Under the pieces are notes generated by a model that worked only from the letters and a program-made list of their open reading frames with translations, was not told the DNA's origin and did no database searches. This document shows, piece by piece, positions 5,478 to 13,502 of a DNA stretch of 16,026 nucleotides (position 1 is the stretch's first letter; the number at the start of each line of letters is the position of its first letter). The DNA is from an uncultured Prevotellaceae bacterium (GTDB taxonomy: Bacteria; Bacteroidota; Bacteroidia; Bacteroidales; Bacteroidaceae): contig CAMZHP010000042.1 of NCBI GenBank assembly GCA_947306845.1, forward strand, positions 1 through 16,026, written 5' to 3'. A program made the position numbers and the translations under genes.

Positions 5478-8252
5478 ATGAAACTAGACTACAGAAAAAT
5501 ATGTTTGGAGCAGGGGTCACCAGAGGTGACAGACGGAGAGGGACTCAACATTATACCTCAGCCCGAGAAGGAACCCCTGTGGAAAGGATACCTACGGAAA
5601 TTCAAGGACCCGCTGATTATCGTGCTGCTTGTGGTCTTCGTCTTCTCCGTGAGTGTGTCGCTCTATGAGATTTTCAGGGCAGACCGTTCATGGGTGACGA
5701 TGATGGAACCATCGGGTGTGTTTATGGCGCTGATGCTGGCTACCGGCATCGGCTTCATCTTTGAGGTGAAAGCCGACCGCGAGTTTGATTTGCTCAATCA
5801 GAAAAAGGATGAGCGGATGGTGAAGGTGCTGCGGTGGCCAGCCGGTGCCGACAGAAGCAAGGACCGACCGCAGATGTTTCAGGTGAAACGGTGCGACGTG
5901 GTGGTGGGCGATGTCGTCAGACTGGAGAACGGCGATGAGGTGCCTGCCGACGGAGAAATCCTTTCCGCCCAGTCGCTGCGTGTCGATGAGAGTGCCTTCA
6001 CCGGAGAGATGTTCACCCGAAAGACAGCGGAGCCAGAACAGGAAGGCGACCAGCAGACCGCCTATCCTCAGGATTTCCTGCTGAGGGGAAGCATCGTCAT
6101 CGAGGGGCATTGTCTCTATCGCGTCACCGCAGTGGGCACAGAGACCGAAGAGGGAAAGGGAGAAAAGAGCCTCCATGAGGAAAAGCAGGTGGAGACACCG
6201 CTCAACAAGCAACTCGGGGCACTCGGTCTGTGGATCACTCATGCCAGTTATATCGTAGCAGCCCTCATCGTAGTGGGAAGGTTGCTGTACTACTTCTTCT
6301 TTGATGGCAACACGCAGAACAACACCGACCTGATGGACTTGGTCGTGTTCACGCTCGACTCCATCCTGCTCGCCGTCACACTCATCGTGGTGGCAGTGCC
6401 CGAGGGGCTGCCGATGAGCGTCACCATCAGCATGGCATTGAGCATGCGCAAGATGCTGAAAGAGAACAACTTGGTGCGCCGGCTCCATGCCTGCGAGACG
6501 ATGGGGGCTGCCACCGTGGTGTGTACTGACAAGACAGGCACGCTGACCAAGAACAAGCTCCGTGTATTGGATGATAGTGATATCTATGTGGACCTCCACC
6601 TCTTCGCCCTTGGCATCGCCGCCAATTCCACCGCAGAACTTGCCATCCGGCCCAACGGGAAACCCCGCACGGTGGGAAATCCCACGGAAGGTGCGTTGCT
6701 CTATTGGCTCAACCGGCGTAAGGACATCGATTACTTGCCACTCCGTGAACGGTGTTCCATCGTCAGTCAGGAGGCATTCACACCAGAGACCAAACACATG
6801 GTCACCGTGGTGACCGACTCGTCAGACGGACAGACATGGAAGTTCGTAAAAGGTGCTCCGGAGATCGTGCTGGCCATGTGCGACGGCATCGCAGGAAACC
6901 ATACTGAGGAAGAGGTGCGTGAGCATTTGGAAGCCCTTCAGGCCATCGGCAGGCGCACATTGGGTTTTGCCTGTCAGAAAATCGTCGAAGGAGAAAAGCA
7001 TCCCCTTCAGTTCATCGGTTTTGTAGGCATGGCAGACCCTGTCCGGGAAGATGTGCCCGCAGCCGTTGACACTTGTCGGAAAGCAGGTGTCAGGGTCATC
7101 ATGGTGACGGGCGATGTCGCGCTCACAGCCAATGAGATAGCCCGCGAGACGGGCATTATGAGTGAGGATGATCCCTTGGAATCGCTCACAGGAGCTGAAT
7201 TCGCAGCCATGAGTGATGAGCAACTGAAAAAAGACGTGTTGCCCAAACTGAAAGTACTCTCACGCGCAAGACCCGCAGACAAGGCAAGGCTCGTCGCACT
7301 GCTGCAGGAACTCAACCATGTGGTGGCGGTGACCGGTGACGGCACCAATGATGCGCTGGCACTCAAGAAAGCGCAGGTGGGGCTCTCGATGGGTGATGGG
7401 ACAGCGCGTGCCAAGGAAGCCAGCGACATCACCATCATCGACAACTCATTTGCCAGCATCAACAAGGCCATCCTTTGGGGGCGGTCGCTTTATCTCAACA
7501 TCCAGCGTTTCTTGCTGTTCCAGATGACCATCAACATCTGTGCGTGCCTCATCGTGCTGACGGGTGCTTTTATGGGACTCGACTCCCCGCTCAATGTCAC
7601 CCAGATGCTGTGGGTGAACCTCATCATGGATACTTTCGCCGCCATGGCGCTGTCGGCCTTGCCGCCGGATGAGCGTGTGATGAACAAAAAGCCGAGGAGT
7701 CCCAAGGCACATATCATCGACCGGCAGATGATGAAGCGCATCGTCATCGTCGGGTTGGCTTTCTTCGTCTTCCTCTTCGGACTCTGGCAGTTGCTGTGGC
7801 ATCGTGACATCAGCGAAGCGACGGGGTCGGGTGTTGCCATGCTCCTCGACGGTGACATGCTCAGGGAGTTCATTGTCGGATTCACCGACATGACCAAGAG
7901 CAAACAGCACATGAGTCCTTACGAACTGGGTGTGTTCTTCTCAGTCTTTGTCATGATGCAGTTCTGGAACATCTTCAACGCCAAGTATTTCCGCAGTGGA
8001 AGAAGCCTTATTCTTGACGTGCACGACTTCATTCTCAAACCCGGCTCCTGGGAGAAGAACTACAGTTCCGGTTTCTTGCTGGTTGTCGCCGTCATCCTGA
8101 TCGGTCAGATCTTCATCGTCAACTTTGCGAGCGGGTTCTTCAAGGTGGCGCCACTGACCGCCCTCGACTGGGTATGGATCATCGTCCTTACATCGCCCAT
8201 CCTGATAATCCCTGATATCTACCGATGGGGGAGGGGAGTTCATAGTTCATAA
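5478..8252 (+). CDS. Calcium-translocating P-type ATPase, PMCA type
   Basis: A 924-residue inner-membrane pump predicted to export Ca2+ using ATP (P-type IIB family). Visible motifs in order: TM1-2 at about 45-95; actuator TGE at 175-177; TM3-4 at about 250-315 with the ion-site PEGLP at 308-312; phosphorylation site DKTGTLT at 351-357 (D351); nucleotide-binding KGAPE at 458-462; TGD at 544-546; hinge TGDGTNDA at 619-626; TM5 at about 675-698; TM6 WVNLIMD at 712-718, whose N714 and D718 match the calcium ligands known from this family; TM7-10 up to about 912. No calmodulin-binding tail, as usual for bacterial members. The last codons (GVHSS) run into a TTCATA intergenic repeat, so the extreme C-terminus is not conserved protein. 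Single-gene unit with its own promoter. Ion specificity is inferred from motifs. Confidence 0.93.
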   Translation: MKLDYRKICLEQGSPEVTDGEGLNIIPQPEKEPLWKGYLRKFKDPLIIVLLVVFVFSVSVSLYEIFRADRSWVTMMEPSGVFMALMLATGIGFIFEVKADREFDLLNQKKDERMVKVLRWPAGADRSKDRPQMFQVKRCDVVVGDVVRLENGDEVPADGEILSAQSLRVDESAFTGEMFTRKTAEPEQEGDQQTAYPQDFLLRGSIVIEGHCLYRVTAVGTETEEGKGEKSLHEEKQVETPLNKQLGALGLWITHASYIVAALIVVGRLLYYFFFDGNTQNNTDLMDLVVFTLDSILLAVTLIVVAVPEGLPMSVTISMALSMRKMLKENNLVRRLHACETMGAATVVCTDKTGTLTKNKLRVLDDSDIYVDLHLFALGIAANSTAELAIRPNGKPRTVGNPTEGALLYWLNRRKDIDYLPLRERCSIVSQEAFTPETKHMVTVVTDSSDGQTWKFVKGAPEIVLAMCDGIAGNHTEEEVREHLEALQAIGRRTLGFACQKIVEGEKHPLQFIGFVGMADPVREDVPAAVDTCRKAGVRVIMVTGDVALTANEIARETGIMSEDDPLESLTGAEFAAMSDEQLKKDVLPKLKVLSRARPADKARLVALLQELNHVVAVTGDGTNDALALKKAQVGLSMGDGTARAKEASDITIIDNSFASINKAILWGRSLYLNIQRFLLFQMTINICACLIVLTGAFMGLDSPLNVTQMLWVNLIMDTFAAMALSALPPDERVMNKKPRSPKAHIIDRQMMKRIVIVGLAFFVFLFGLWQLLWHRDISEATGSGVAMLLDGDMLREFIVGFTDMTKSKQHMSPYELGVFFSVFVMMQFWNIFNAKYFRSGRSLILDVHDFILKPGSWEKNYSSGFLLVVAVILIGQIFIVNFASGFFKVAPLTALDWVWIIVLTSPILIIPDIYRWGRGVHSS

Positions 8253-8268
8253 TTCATAATTCATAGTT
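8238..8268 (+). repeat. TTCATAATTCATA low-complexity repeat
   Basis: Four TTCATA(G/A) words in tandem overlap the last codons and stop codon of the ATPase gene and continue into the spacer. It is a short simple repeat. Confidence 0.75.
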
Positions 8269-8305
8269 GCGATGTCGCATGCATTCTTAAAAGGAGTATT
8301 GTCTA

Positions 8306-8378
8306 AACTCCTACACTCCCAAACTCCTACACTCCTAAGCTCCCAAACTCCCAAAACTTCCCAAACTCCCAAACTCCG
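8306..8378 (+). repeat. CTCCCAAA/CTCCTACA degenerate tandem repeat
   Basis: About seven tandem words alternating between ACTCCTAC and CTCCCAAA fill the space between the ATPase gene and the next promoter. The composition is strongly asymmetric (C and A on the + strand, almost no G). No gene. Function unknown. Confidence 0.75.
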
Positions 8379-8398
8379 AAAAAATATTCTATTTTTAT

Positions 8399-8429
8399 TT
8401 TGTAATCCGTAGGATTTGCGCTAAATTTG
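8399..8429 (+). promoter_or_regulatory. Promoter of the divIC-like gene pair
   Basis: TTTG at 8399-8402, a 19-base spacer and TAAATTTG at 8422-8429: an exact Bacteroidetes promoter match. The predicted transcription start is near 8436, about 24 bases before the ATG at 8460. Confidence 0.8.
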
Positions 8430-8459
8430 CAACTCAAGATTAGAATTGAGGAAATGTAA

Positions 8460-8792
8460 ATGAAATTAGGAAAGCAGTTTTTGAGGTACTTGAGCAAATT
8501 CAAGTATGTGATTGTCTTCATTCTCGGCACACTGCTCATCACAGTCATCGGTGAGAACAGCATGCTGCAACGCTATCGCTATGCCCGTCAGATATCGGGC
8601 CTGGAGGATGAGATTGAGAAGCAGGAGGCTCGTTTCGTACACGATTCACTGAGGTTGGCTGAGTTGGAGCGTGACCCCGAGGCCATCCGTAAGATTGCCC
8701 GTGAGCGTTATTTCATGAAAGCTGCCGATGAGGATATCTATGTGTTCAGCGACGAGATAGCAGAGGAAGAAAACAATGAGACAGCTCAATAG
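8460..8792 (+). CDS. FtsB/DivIC-family septum formation initiator
   Basis: A 110-residue bitopic membrane protein expected to act in the divisome, where FtsB/DivIC proteins pair with an FtsL-like partner to connect septal wall synthesis to division. Residues 1-14 are basic and cytoplasmic, 15-31 form one membrane helix, 44-70 form a heptad-rich coiled coil, and DPEAIRKIARERYFM at 72-86 is the family's conserved C-terminal signature. The tail is acidic. Length is normal for the family. The start at 8460 fits the promoter at 8399-8429. Its stop overlaps the next gene's start by 17 bases, indicating translational coupling. Assignment to DivIC or FtsB cannot be made by eye. Confidence 0.88.
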   Translation: MKLGKQFLRYLSKFKYVIVFILGTLLITVIGENSMLQRYRYARQISGLEDEIEKQEARFVHDSLRLAELERDPEAIRKIARERYFMKAADEDIYVFSDEIAEEENNETAQ

Positions 8793-9177
8793 AATACAGA
8801 CCGTCGTAATGTTGATGGGCGGCATACTGATGGCAGCAGGAGCGGGATGCTGCGCTTTTTTGTGGCATCCGGAGATTTTCTCATGGGTATTTCTGGCAGG
8901 CACCATTGCCTTCGTCTCCATGCAGTGGCAACAGCGCTACGATGGTGACAACATGACCGTCCGCCGGCTGCGCAAAATCATGGTCGCCTCAGGGGTGTTC
9001 TTTATCCTTGCAGGACTTTCACTGGTCGATACTCACTATCGTTTTCTTGCCCGTTTTATGTCCTGGCAGACCTATATCGCCTACTTCTACAACAAATGGG
9101 TGATGCTGATTCTGGCAGGTGCATTCTTGCAGCTGTATTCCTCGCACCGAATTTCTAATGAATTGCAAAAAGACTGA
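8776..9177 (+). CDS. Small four-helix membrane protein, function unknown
   Basis: A 133-residue hydrophobic protein I cannot assign to a named family. Predicted membrane helices lie at about residues 8-30, 33-51, 67-84 and 106-122, joined by short loops; a basic stretch (TVRRLRKIM) precedes the third. It starts inside the end of the divIC-like gene (17-base overlap, different frame) and so is translated with it, which suggests, without proving, an envelope or division-related role. The next gene begins 110 bases later behind its own promoter. Confidence 0.8.
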   Translation: MRQLNRIQTVVMLMGGILMAAGAGCCAFLWHPEIFSWVFLAGTIAFVSMQWQQRYDGDNMTVRRLRKIMVASGVFFILAGLSLVDTHYRFLARFMSWQTYIAYFYNKWVMLILAGAFLQLYSSHRISNELQKD

Positions 9178-9223
9178 AAAAACGCTAAAAAGAAGATGGA
9201 TTCAACCGTTTTTCAACCGTTTT

Positions 9224-9255
9224 TTTCATTACGTCAATTATTGATGTTATTTTTG
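9224..9255 (+). promoter_or_regulatory. Promoter of the 9288-14261 operon
   Basis: TATTTTTG at 9248-9255 matches TAnnTTTG exactly; TTTC at 9224-9227 is a weaker -33 element with a 20-base spacer. It lies after the directly repeated CAACCGTTTTT words at 9203-9226. Because the -7 element overlaps the in-frame GTG at 9255, that GTG cannot be the start. Confidence 0.65.
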
Positions 9256-9287
9256 TGCTATCAATGTTCAGAAGACCTAATTATAGA

Positions 9288-10136
9288 ATGAAGAAGTCTC
9301 TCTCTATCGCAATGTTCCTGTTGGCCCTGATGTCGCTGGCATCCTGTGGCGTGTCTTATAATATCGAAGGTTCCTCCGACATATCGGGACTTGACAGCAG
9401 GATGATGTACCTGAGAACAAGAATCAACGGAGAATACAAGTCGATTGATTCCACTGAGGTGGTGCACGGGAAATTCGGATTCTCGGGCAGTACCGATAGT
9501 GTGCGAATTGCTTTCCTCGTGGTGAGCGATGCCAATGTTCCGCTACCGATTGTCCTTGAGAAAGGAGATATTCAGGTGAAACTCAACAAGGCACGCAGTG
9601 AATGGGGCGGCACACCGCATAATGACAAGCTCTACCGGTTTGTAAAGAGCCTTGACAGCCTGAACGTGCAGTTGCAGGATCTTGAGCATGAATACAACAT
9701 TGCCTTTATGGATGGTGAGGACATGAATGAGGTCATCCCAAGACTCTCACGTGCCAATCAGCAGATCAACATGAGGATAGACACACTGGTGACTCATTCC
9801 ATCGAGGATAATTTCGACAATATTCTCGGACCGGGCATCTTCATGCTGGTCACCCAGGCACAGCAGGTGCCGCAGATGTTCCCATGGGTGGTGGAAATCA
9901 TGAGCAAGGCCTCTGACAGTTTCAAGGAAGACCCGTATGTGAAGGAATATCTGAATGCCGCCAATTACATCCAGAATGTGCAAAACGGGCTAGAGGTTGC
10001 TCCAGGAGCCTCTCCTGCTCCTGCTCCTGCGCCGGCACAGGAAGCTCAGCCTGAGGCTCCCACTCCCAAAGAGATGGCAGCACCTGCCGATGCCGATCAA
10101 TCGGCAGAGGAGAGCAAGGCCGCCGACCAGAAATGA
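9288..10136 (+). CDS. DUF4369-like lipoprotein with Pro/Ala-rich tail
   Basis: A 282-residue predicted lipoprotein. The signal peptide ends in the lipobox LASC, so C20 would be lipidated and the protein anchored in the membrane, facing periplasm or surface. Residues 24-105 form the beta-rich domain typical of DUF4369 proteins (IEGSS...MMYLR...DSTEVVHGKFGFSG...PIVLEKGDIQVKLN). Residues 112-235 are mainly helical. Residues 238-282 are low-complexity Pro/Ala/Glu with repeated APAP, probably an unstructured tail. Relatives often sit on the N-terminal side of thioredoxin-like domains, but no thioredoxin domain or CxxC motif is present here. I chose the ATG at 9288 because it starts the lipoprotein signal; ATG 9264 and GTG 9255 are upstream alternatives. 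First gene of the operon. Specific function unknown. Confidence 0.82.
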   Translation: MKKSLSIAMFLLALMSLASCGVSYNIEGSSDISGLDSRMMYLRTRINGEYKSIDSTEVVHGKFGFSGSTDSVRIAFLVVSDANVPLPIVLEKGDIQVKLNKARSEWGGTPHNDKLYRFVKSLDSLNVQLQDLEHEYNIAFMDGEDMNEVIPRLSRANQQINMRIDTLVTHSIEDNFDNILGPGIFMLVTQAQQVPQMFPWVVEIMSKASDSFKEDPYVKEYLNAANYIQNVQNGLEVAPGASPAPAPAPAQEAQPEAPTPKEMAAPADADQSAEESKAADQK

Positions 10137-10145
10137 TTTTCTGTG

Positions 10146-11501
10146 ATGAGAATACTGATCACGAACGCCACGATTGTTGATGAAGGCCGGTCCTTTCATG
10201 GTCACCTGACAACACAAGATGATATTATCAGTGGCATATATGAAGGCATTGATACACCCTGCGGAGACTATGACGAGTGCATAGATGCCGCAGGGTGTGC
10301 TGTCATTCCTGGGGTCATCGACACCCATGTCCATTTCCGTGAGCCAGGACTCACCCGGAAGGCAGACATCGCCAGTGAGAGCAGGGCTGCGGCATACGGA
10401 GGCGTGACCACTTTTTTTGACATGCCCAATACCGTACCTCAGACGGTCACGGCTGAGGCTTGGCGTGACAAGATGAGCCGCGCCAGGGAGAGCAGCCATG
10501 TCAACTATGCTTTCTTCCTTGGTGCCACCAATGACAATATAGAAATCCTTGAGGCTGCCGATCCGCATAGCATCCCGGGAATCAAACTCTTCATGGGGTC
10601 GTCCACAGGCAATATGCTGGTCGACCGTGAGGAATCGCTCAGACGCATTTTCAGCAGGATCAGCCTGCCCATTATGGCTCATTGCGAGGATACTGAAAAG
10701 ATATCCCAGGCGATGGCGGAAGCCGTCAGCCGATGCGGTGATGATCCGCCGGTGGCGATGCATCCGCAGATCCGTTCCGCGGAAGCTTGTTGGGCCTCCT
10801 CGTCAAAAGCAGTTGACTTGGCCTCTCAATATGGAGCCCGACTTCATCTGGCACACCTCTCCACGGCACTTGAGCTTTCTTTGCTCCCCAAAGCCAAGGA
10901 TGGGCAGCTGCCGGCCATCACTGGTGAGGCGGTCGTTGCCCATCTGATGTTCTCTGAAGCAGACTATGCTGAGAAGGGAACACTCATCAAATGCAATCCG
11001 TCGGTCAAGACGGATGCTGACAGACAGGCACTGCGCCGTGCTGTGGCTGATGGCACCATCACTACCGTGGGCACCGACCATGCCCCACATCTTCTGAGTG
11101 AGAAAGAGGGGGGATGCAGAAAGGCTGCTTCGGGCATGCCGATGGTGCAGTTCTCCCTTCCCTGTATGCTGCAACTGGTGGACGAGGGGGTACTGACATT
11201 GCCTCAGGTGGTGCGGCTGATGTGCAACCATCCTGCCCGCCTCTTCGAGATTGACCGACGAGGCTTCCTCCGTGTGGGGTATAAGGCAGATATCGTCATC
11301 GTGCGACCAGACTGTAAATGGACGGTGACAGAGGATGAAATACAGAGCCGTTGTGGATGGAGCCCTCTGATGGGGCATACATTCAACTGGCGTGTGGAGC
11401 ACACGTTCTGCAATGGCCGGCATATATTCAACCAGGGCCGTTTCGACAGCAGAAGCCGTGGTGAGGCAGTCACCTTCCGCCATCATGACAACCATGCGTG
11501 A
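10146..11501 (+). CDS. pyrC: Dihydroorotase
   Basis: A 451-residue amidohydrolase expected to interconvert N-carbamoyl-L-aspartate and dihydroorotate in de novo pyrimidine synthesis in the cytoplasm. Metal and catalytic residues are visible: H61 and H63 in DTHVHFREPG, K147 in GIKLFMG (candidate carboxylated lysine), H179 in MAHCED, H237 in HLAHLST, and D311 in GTDHAPH; KCNPSVKT at 282-289 is a dihydroorotase-style substrate segment. Length fits the long (class I-type) enzymes. Hydantoinase and allantoinase share the fold, but the FREPG and NPSVKT signatures favour dihydroorotase. An in-frame GTG sits directly before the ATG I use. The gene begins 9 bases after the lipoprotein gene stops and overlaps the next gene by 17 bases. 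Confidence 0.92.
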   Translation: MRILITNATIVDEGRSFHGHLTTQDDIISGIYEGIDTPCGDYDECIDAAGCAVIPGVIDTHVHFREPGLTRKADIASESRAAAYGGVTTFFDMPNTVPQTVTAEAWRDKMSRARESSHVNYAFFLGATNDNIEILEAADPHSIPGIKLFMGSSTGNMLVDREESLRRIFSRISLPIMAHCEDTEKISQAMAEAVSRCGDDPPVAMHPQIRSAEACWASSSKAVDLASQYGARLHLAHLSTALELSLLPKAKDGQLPAITGEAVVAHLMFSEADYAEKGTLIKCNPSVKTDADRQALRRAVADGTITTVGTDHAPHLLSEKEGGCRKAASGMPMVQFSLPCMLQLVDEGVLTLPQVVRLMCNHPARLFEIDRRGFLRVGYKADIVIVRPDCKWTVTEDEIQSRCGWSPLMGHTFNWRVEHTFCNGRHIFNQGRFDSRSRGEAVTFRHHDNHA

Positions 11502-12321
11502 GGTTATCCACTATGCAGTCTCAGAGGTGGAGCCATACATCAACTGGCTCTATTTCGACCATGCGTGGCAAATGAATGGCCAACCACAGGGAGAGCGCAA
11601 CCAACTGAGACAGGATGCTGACCATCTGCTGAGGGAGTGGGCTTCTGCATACCACACCCACGCTGTGGTGGGACTGTATGATGCCAACAGCGAGGGGGAT
11701 GACCTCCTAGTGGGTGACATGCGTCTTCCGATGCTGCGGCAACAACAGCCCGATCCGACAACCGGTGCCTGCATGTGCCTGGCAGACTTCGTCAGACCGC
11801 GCGAGCAGGGCATGACTGATAGGGTGGGGGTATTTGCTACCACGGTCGACCATCTGATGGAGACGGCGTATGCTGACGACCCCTATTTGCGTATGTTGGC
11901 GCAGACTCTGGCCGACAGGTTGGCGGAGGCGACGGCAGAGTGCCTCCACGAACAGGTGAGACGCTGCTTATGGGGATATGCGCCTGATGAGCGACTCACG
12001 ATGGCGCAACTCCATGCAGAGGCATTTCAGGGCATCCGCCCTGCTGTGGGCTATCCTTCGTTGCCCGACACCAGCCTGAACTTCTTGCTCGAACGTCTCA
12101 TCGGCATGAGTGAGATAGGCATACGGCTGACGGAAAATGGAGCAATGCGGCCTCATGCCTCGGTGTCGGGACTGATGCTGGCACATCCCCAGGCCCGTTA
12201 TTTCAACGTCGGAAAAATTGGCGACGATCAGTTGACTGACTATGCCTCACGGCGTGGCATACCTGTCGCAGTGGCTCGTAAATTTCTTGCATCGAATATG
12301 ATCAAAACAACCATCAAATGA
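11485..12321 (+). CDS. Stand-alone methionine synthase (MetH) activation-domain protein
   Basis: A 278-residue protein resembling only the C-terminal AdoMet-binding reactivation domain of cobalamin-dependent methionine synthase. Visible similarities: INWLYFDHAWQMNG at 19-32, DFVRPREQGMTDRVGVFA at 101-118, ECLHEQVRRCLWGY at 152-165, the AdoMet-binding signature GIRPAVGYPSLPD at 183-195, and ASVSGLMLAHPQARYF at 225-240. The homocysteine, folate and cobalamin domains of full MetH are absent, and length equals roughly this one domain. It probably reactivates oxidised cobalamin on a separately encoded MetH core, as proposed for free-standing reactivation proteins elsewhere. The usual CPDH after GYP is LPDT here. 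The start at 11485 (or 11494) overlaps the dihydroorotase stop; earlier in-frame codons lack family similarity. Its stop overlaps the next gene's ATG by 4 bases. Confidence 0.85.
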   Translation: MTTMREVIHYAVSEVEPYINWLYFDHAWQMNGQPQGERNQLRQDADHLLREWASAYHTHAVVGLYDANSEGDDLLVGDMRLPMLRQQQPDPTTGACMCLADFVRPREQGMTDRVGVFATTVDHLMETAYADDPYLRMLAQTLADRLAEATAECLHEQVRRCLWGYAPDERLTMAQLHAEAFQGIRPAVGYPSLPDTSLNFLLERLIGMSEIGIRLTENGAMRPHASVSGLMLAHPQARYFNVGKIGDDQLTDYASRRGIPVAVARKFLASNMIKTTIK

Positions 12322-13490
12322 TAGCTAGGGCATTTCCGTTGTTCGTCTTCATGATCCTGCTGCCGGATATTTATATCTACCGGCGGTGGGTGAGACCCCG
12401 TTTGTGCGGCAGACGATGGTTGGCCTTGATATGGTGGATGCAGACAGCGCTGATGCTTGCTGCCACCTGTCTGTTGGCGATGACACGCGACTTCACACCG
12501 CATCCCCAAACACCGCTCAATATCTATCTGTGGGTGCTGGGTGTGTTCATCATGCCCAAATTCTTGCTGATGGTGGCCGACTGGGCAGGACGTATGCTCA
12601 GAAACTTCATGAAGGGCAAACGAAACTGGGGCATACCTGTTGGCGTCGCCCTCGGTGCCTTATCTGCATACATCACCATTTATGGCTCCACTGTAGGTTT
12701 CAACAAGTTTGAGGTAAACAGGGTGGAATATGTTTCTGTGGATTTGCCCGACGGATTTGACGGTTACCGCATTGCTTTGTGGTCGGATGCCCATGTAGGC
12801 AACTATACGGGCAAGGATGCCTATGTGCTGAGGAATGCCATCGACAGTCTCAATGCCATGAATCCTGATGTTATCTTTTTCTTGGGTGACTTGCAGAACG
12901 TGGGTCCTGACGAGATAGAAGAATGTCTACCAGAACTGTCTCGCCTCTCCGCTCCCGACGGAATCTTCTCTATTCTGGGCAACCACGACTATTCCAAATA
13001 TCAGGGTGGCACCCGTGAGGAGAAACTCGCCAATGAGGCCCGTACACAGGACCTCCAGCGTCAGATGGGGTGGCGCCTGCTGATGAACGAGCATACGTTG
13101 CTCCGGCATGGGGGCGACAGCATCGTGCTGGCTGGTATGGAAGGCAACGAGGAGGATGGCATGGACCATGGTTTTGCCATCTGGGAAAAGACGGTTGAGG
13201 GAATACCTTCGGGGGTGTTTACCATCATGTTGGCCCACGATCCTTTTGTATGGCGCAAATATGTTCTCCCTTACACCCAATCGCAACTTACACTGAGCGG
13301 ACATACGCATGGAGGACAGGTGCGCTTGCTGGGGATGACTACAACAGTTATGTTCCCAGAGGATGATGGGATGTATGAGCGCGATGGAAAACATCTCTAT
13401 GTGTCACGCGGACTGGGTGCCCTCATTCCTCTGCGGTTCAATGTCACAGGTGAGGTGGTGCTCCTCACCCTTCATAAGCAATCTAAATAA
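12318..13490 (+). CDS. Membrane-anchored metallophosphoesterase
   Basis: A 390-residue protein with an N-terminal membrane part (helices at about 2-20, 35-54, 68-88 and 106-124) and a C-terminal calcineurin-like phosphoesterase domain. The full di-metal set is present: D157 and H159 (SDAHVG), D191 (LGDLQ), N222 and H223 (GNHD), H307 (LAHDPF), H329 and H331 (SGHTHGGQ). This layout is shared by YkuE- and LpxG-like proteins, which cleave phosphoester bonds in envelope precursors or lipids; the substrate cannot be told from sequence. Its start overlaps the previous stop in ATGA, and an acyltransferase gene follows after 12 bases, which favours a lipid-related role. Length and motifs are intact. 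Confidence 0.87.
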   Translation: MIARAFPLFVFMILLPDIYIYRRWVRPRLCGRRWLALIWWMQTALMLAATCLLAMTRDFTPHPQTPLNIYLWVLGVFIMPKFLLMVADWAGRMLRNFMKGKRNWGIPVGVALGALSAYITIYGSTVGFNKFEVNRVEYVSVDLPDGFDGYRIALWSDAHVGNYTGKDAYVLRNAIDSLNAMNPDVIFFLGDLQNVGPDEIEECLPELSRLSAPDGIFSILGNHDYSKYQGGTREEKLANEARTQDLQRQMGWRLLMNEHTLLRHGGDSIVLAGMEGNEEDGMDHGFAIWEKTVEGIPSGVFTIMLAHDPFVWRKYVLPYTQSQLTLSGHTHGGQVRLLGMTTTVMFPEDDGMYERDGKHLYVSRGLGALIPLRFNVTGEVVLLTLHKQSK

Positions 13491-13502
13491 AAGAATCATT
13501 AT

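Noticed and set aside
5688..6797. Long open frame on the - strand opposite the ATPase gene
   Set aside because: Rich in His/Gln/Asp as expected for a reversed codon shadow; no recognisable domain, and the + strand holds complete ATPase motifs.
8327..8563. 78-codon - strand open frame
   Set aside because: It reads through the CTCCCAAA repeat and the opposite strand of the divIC promoter and gene start.
9255..9287. Earlier GTG or ATG start for the lipoprotein gene
   Set aside because: The GTG overlaps the -7 element, and either start would move the lipobox away from a normal signal-peptide position.
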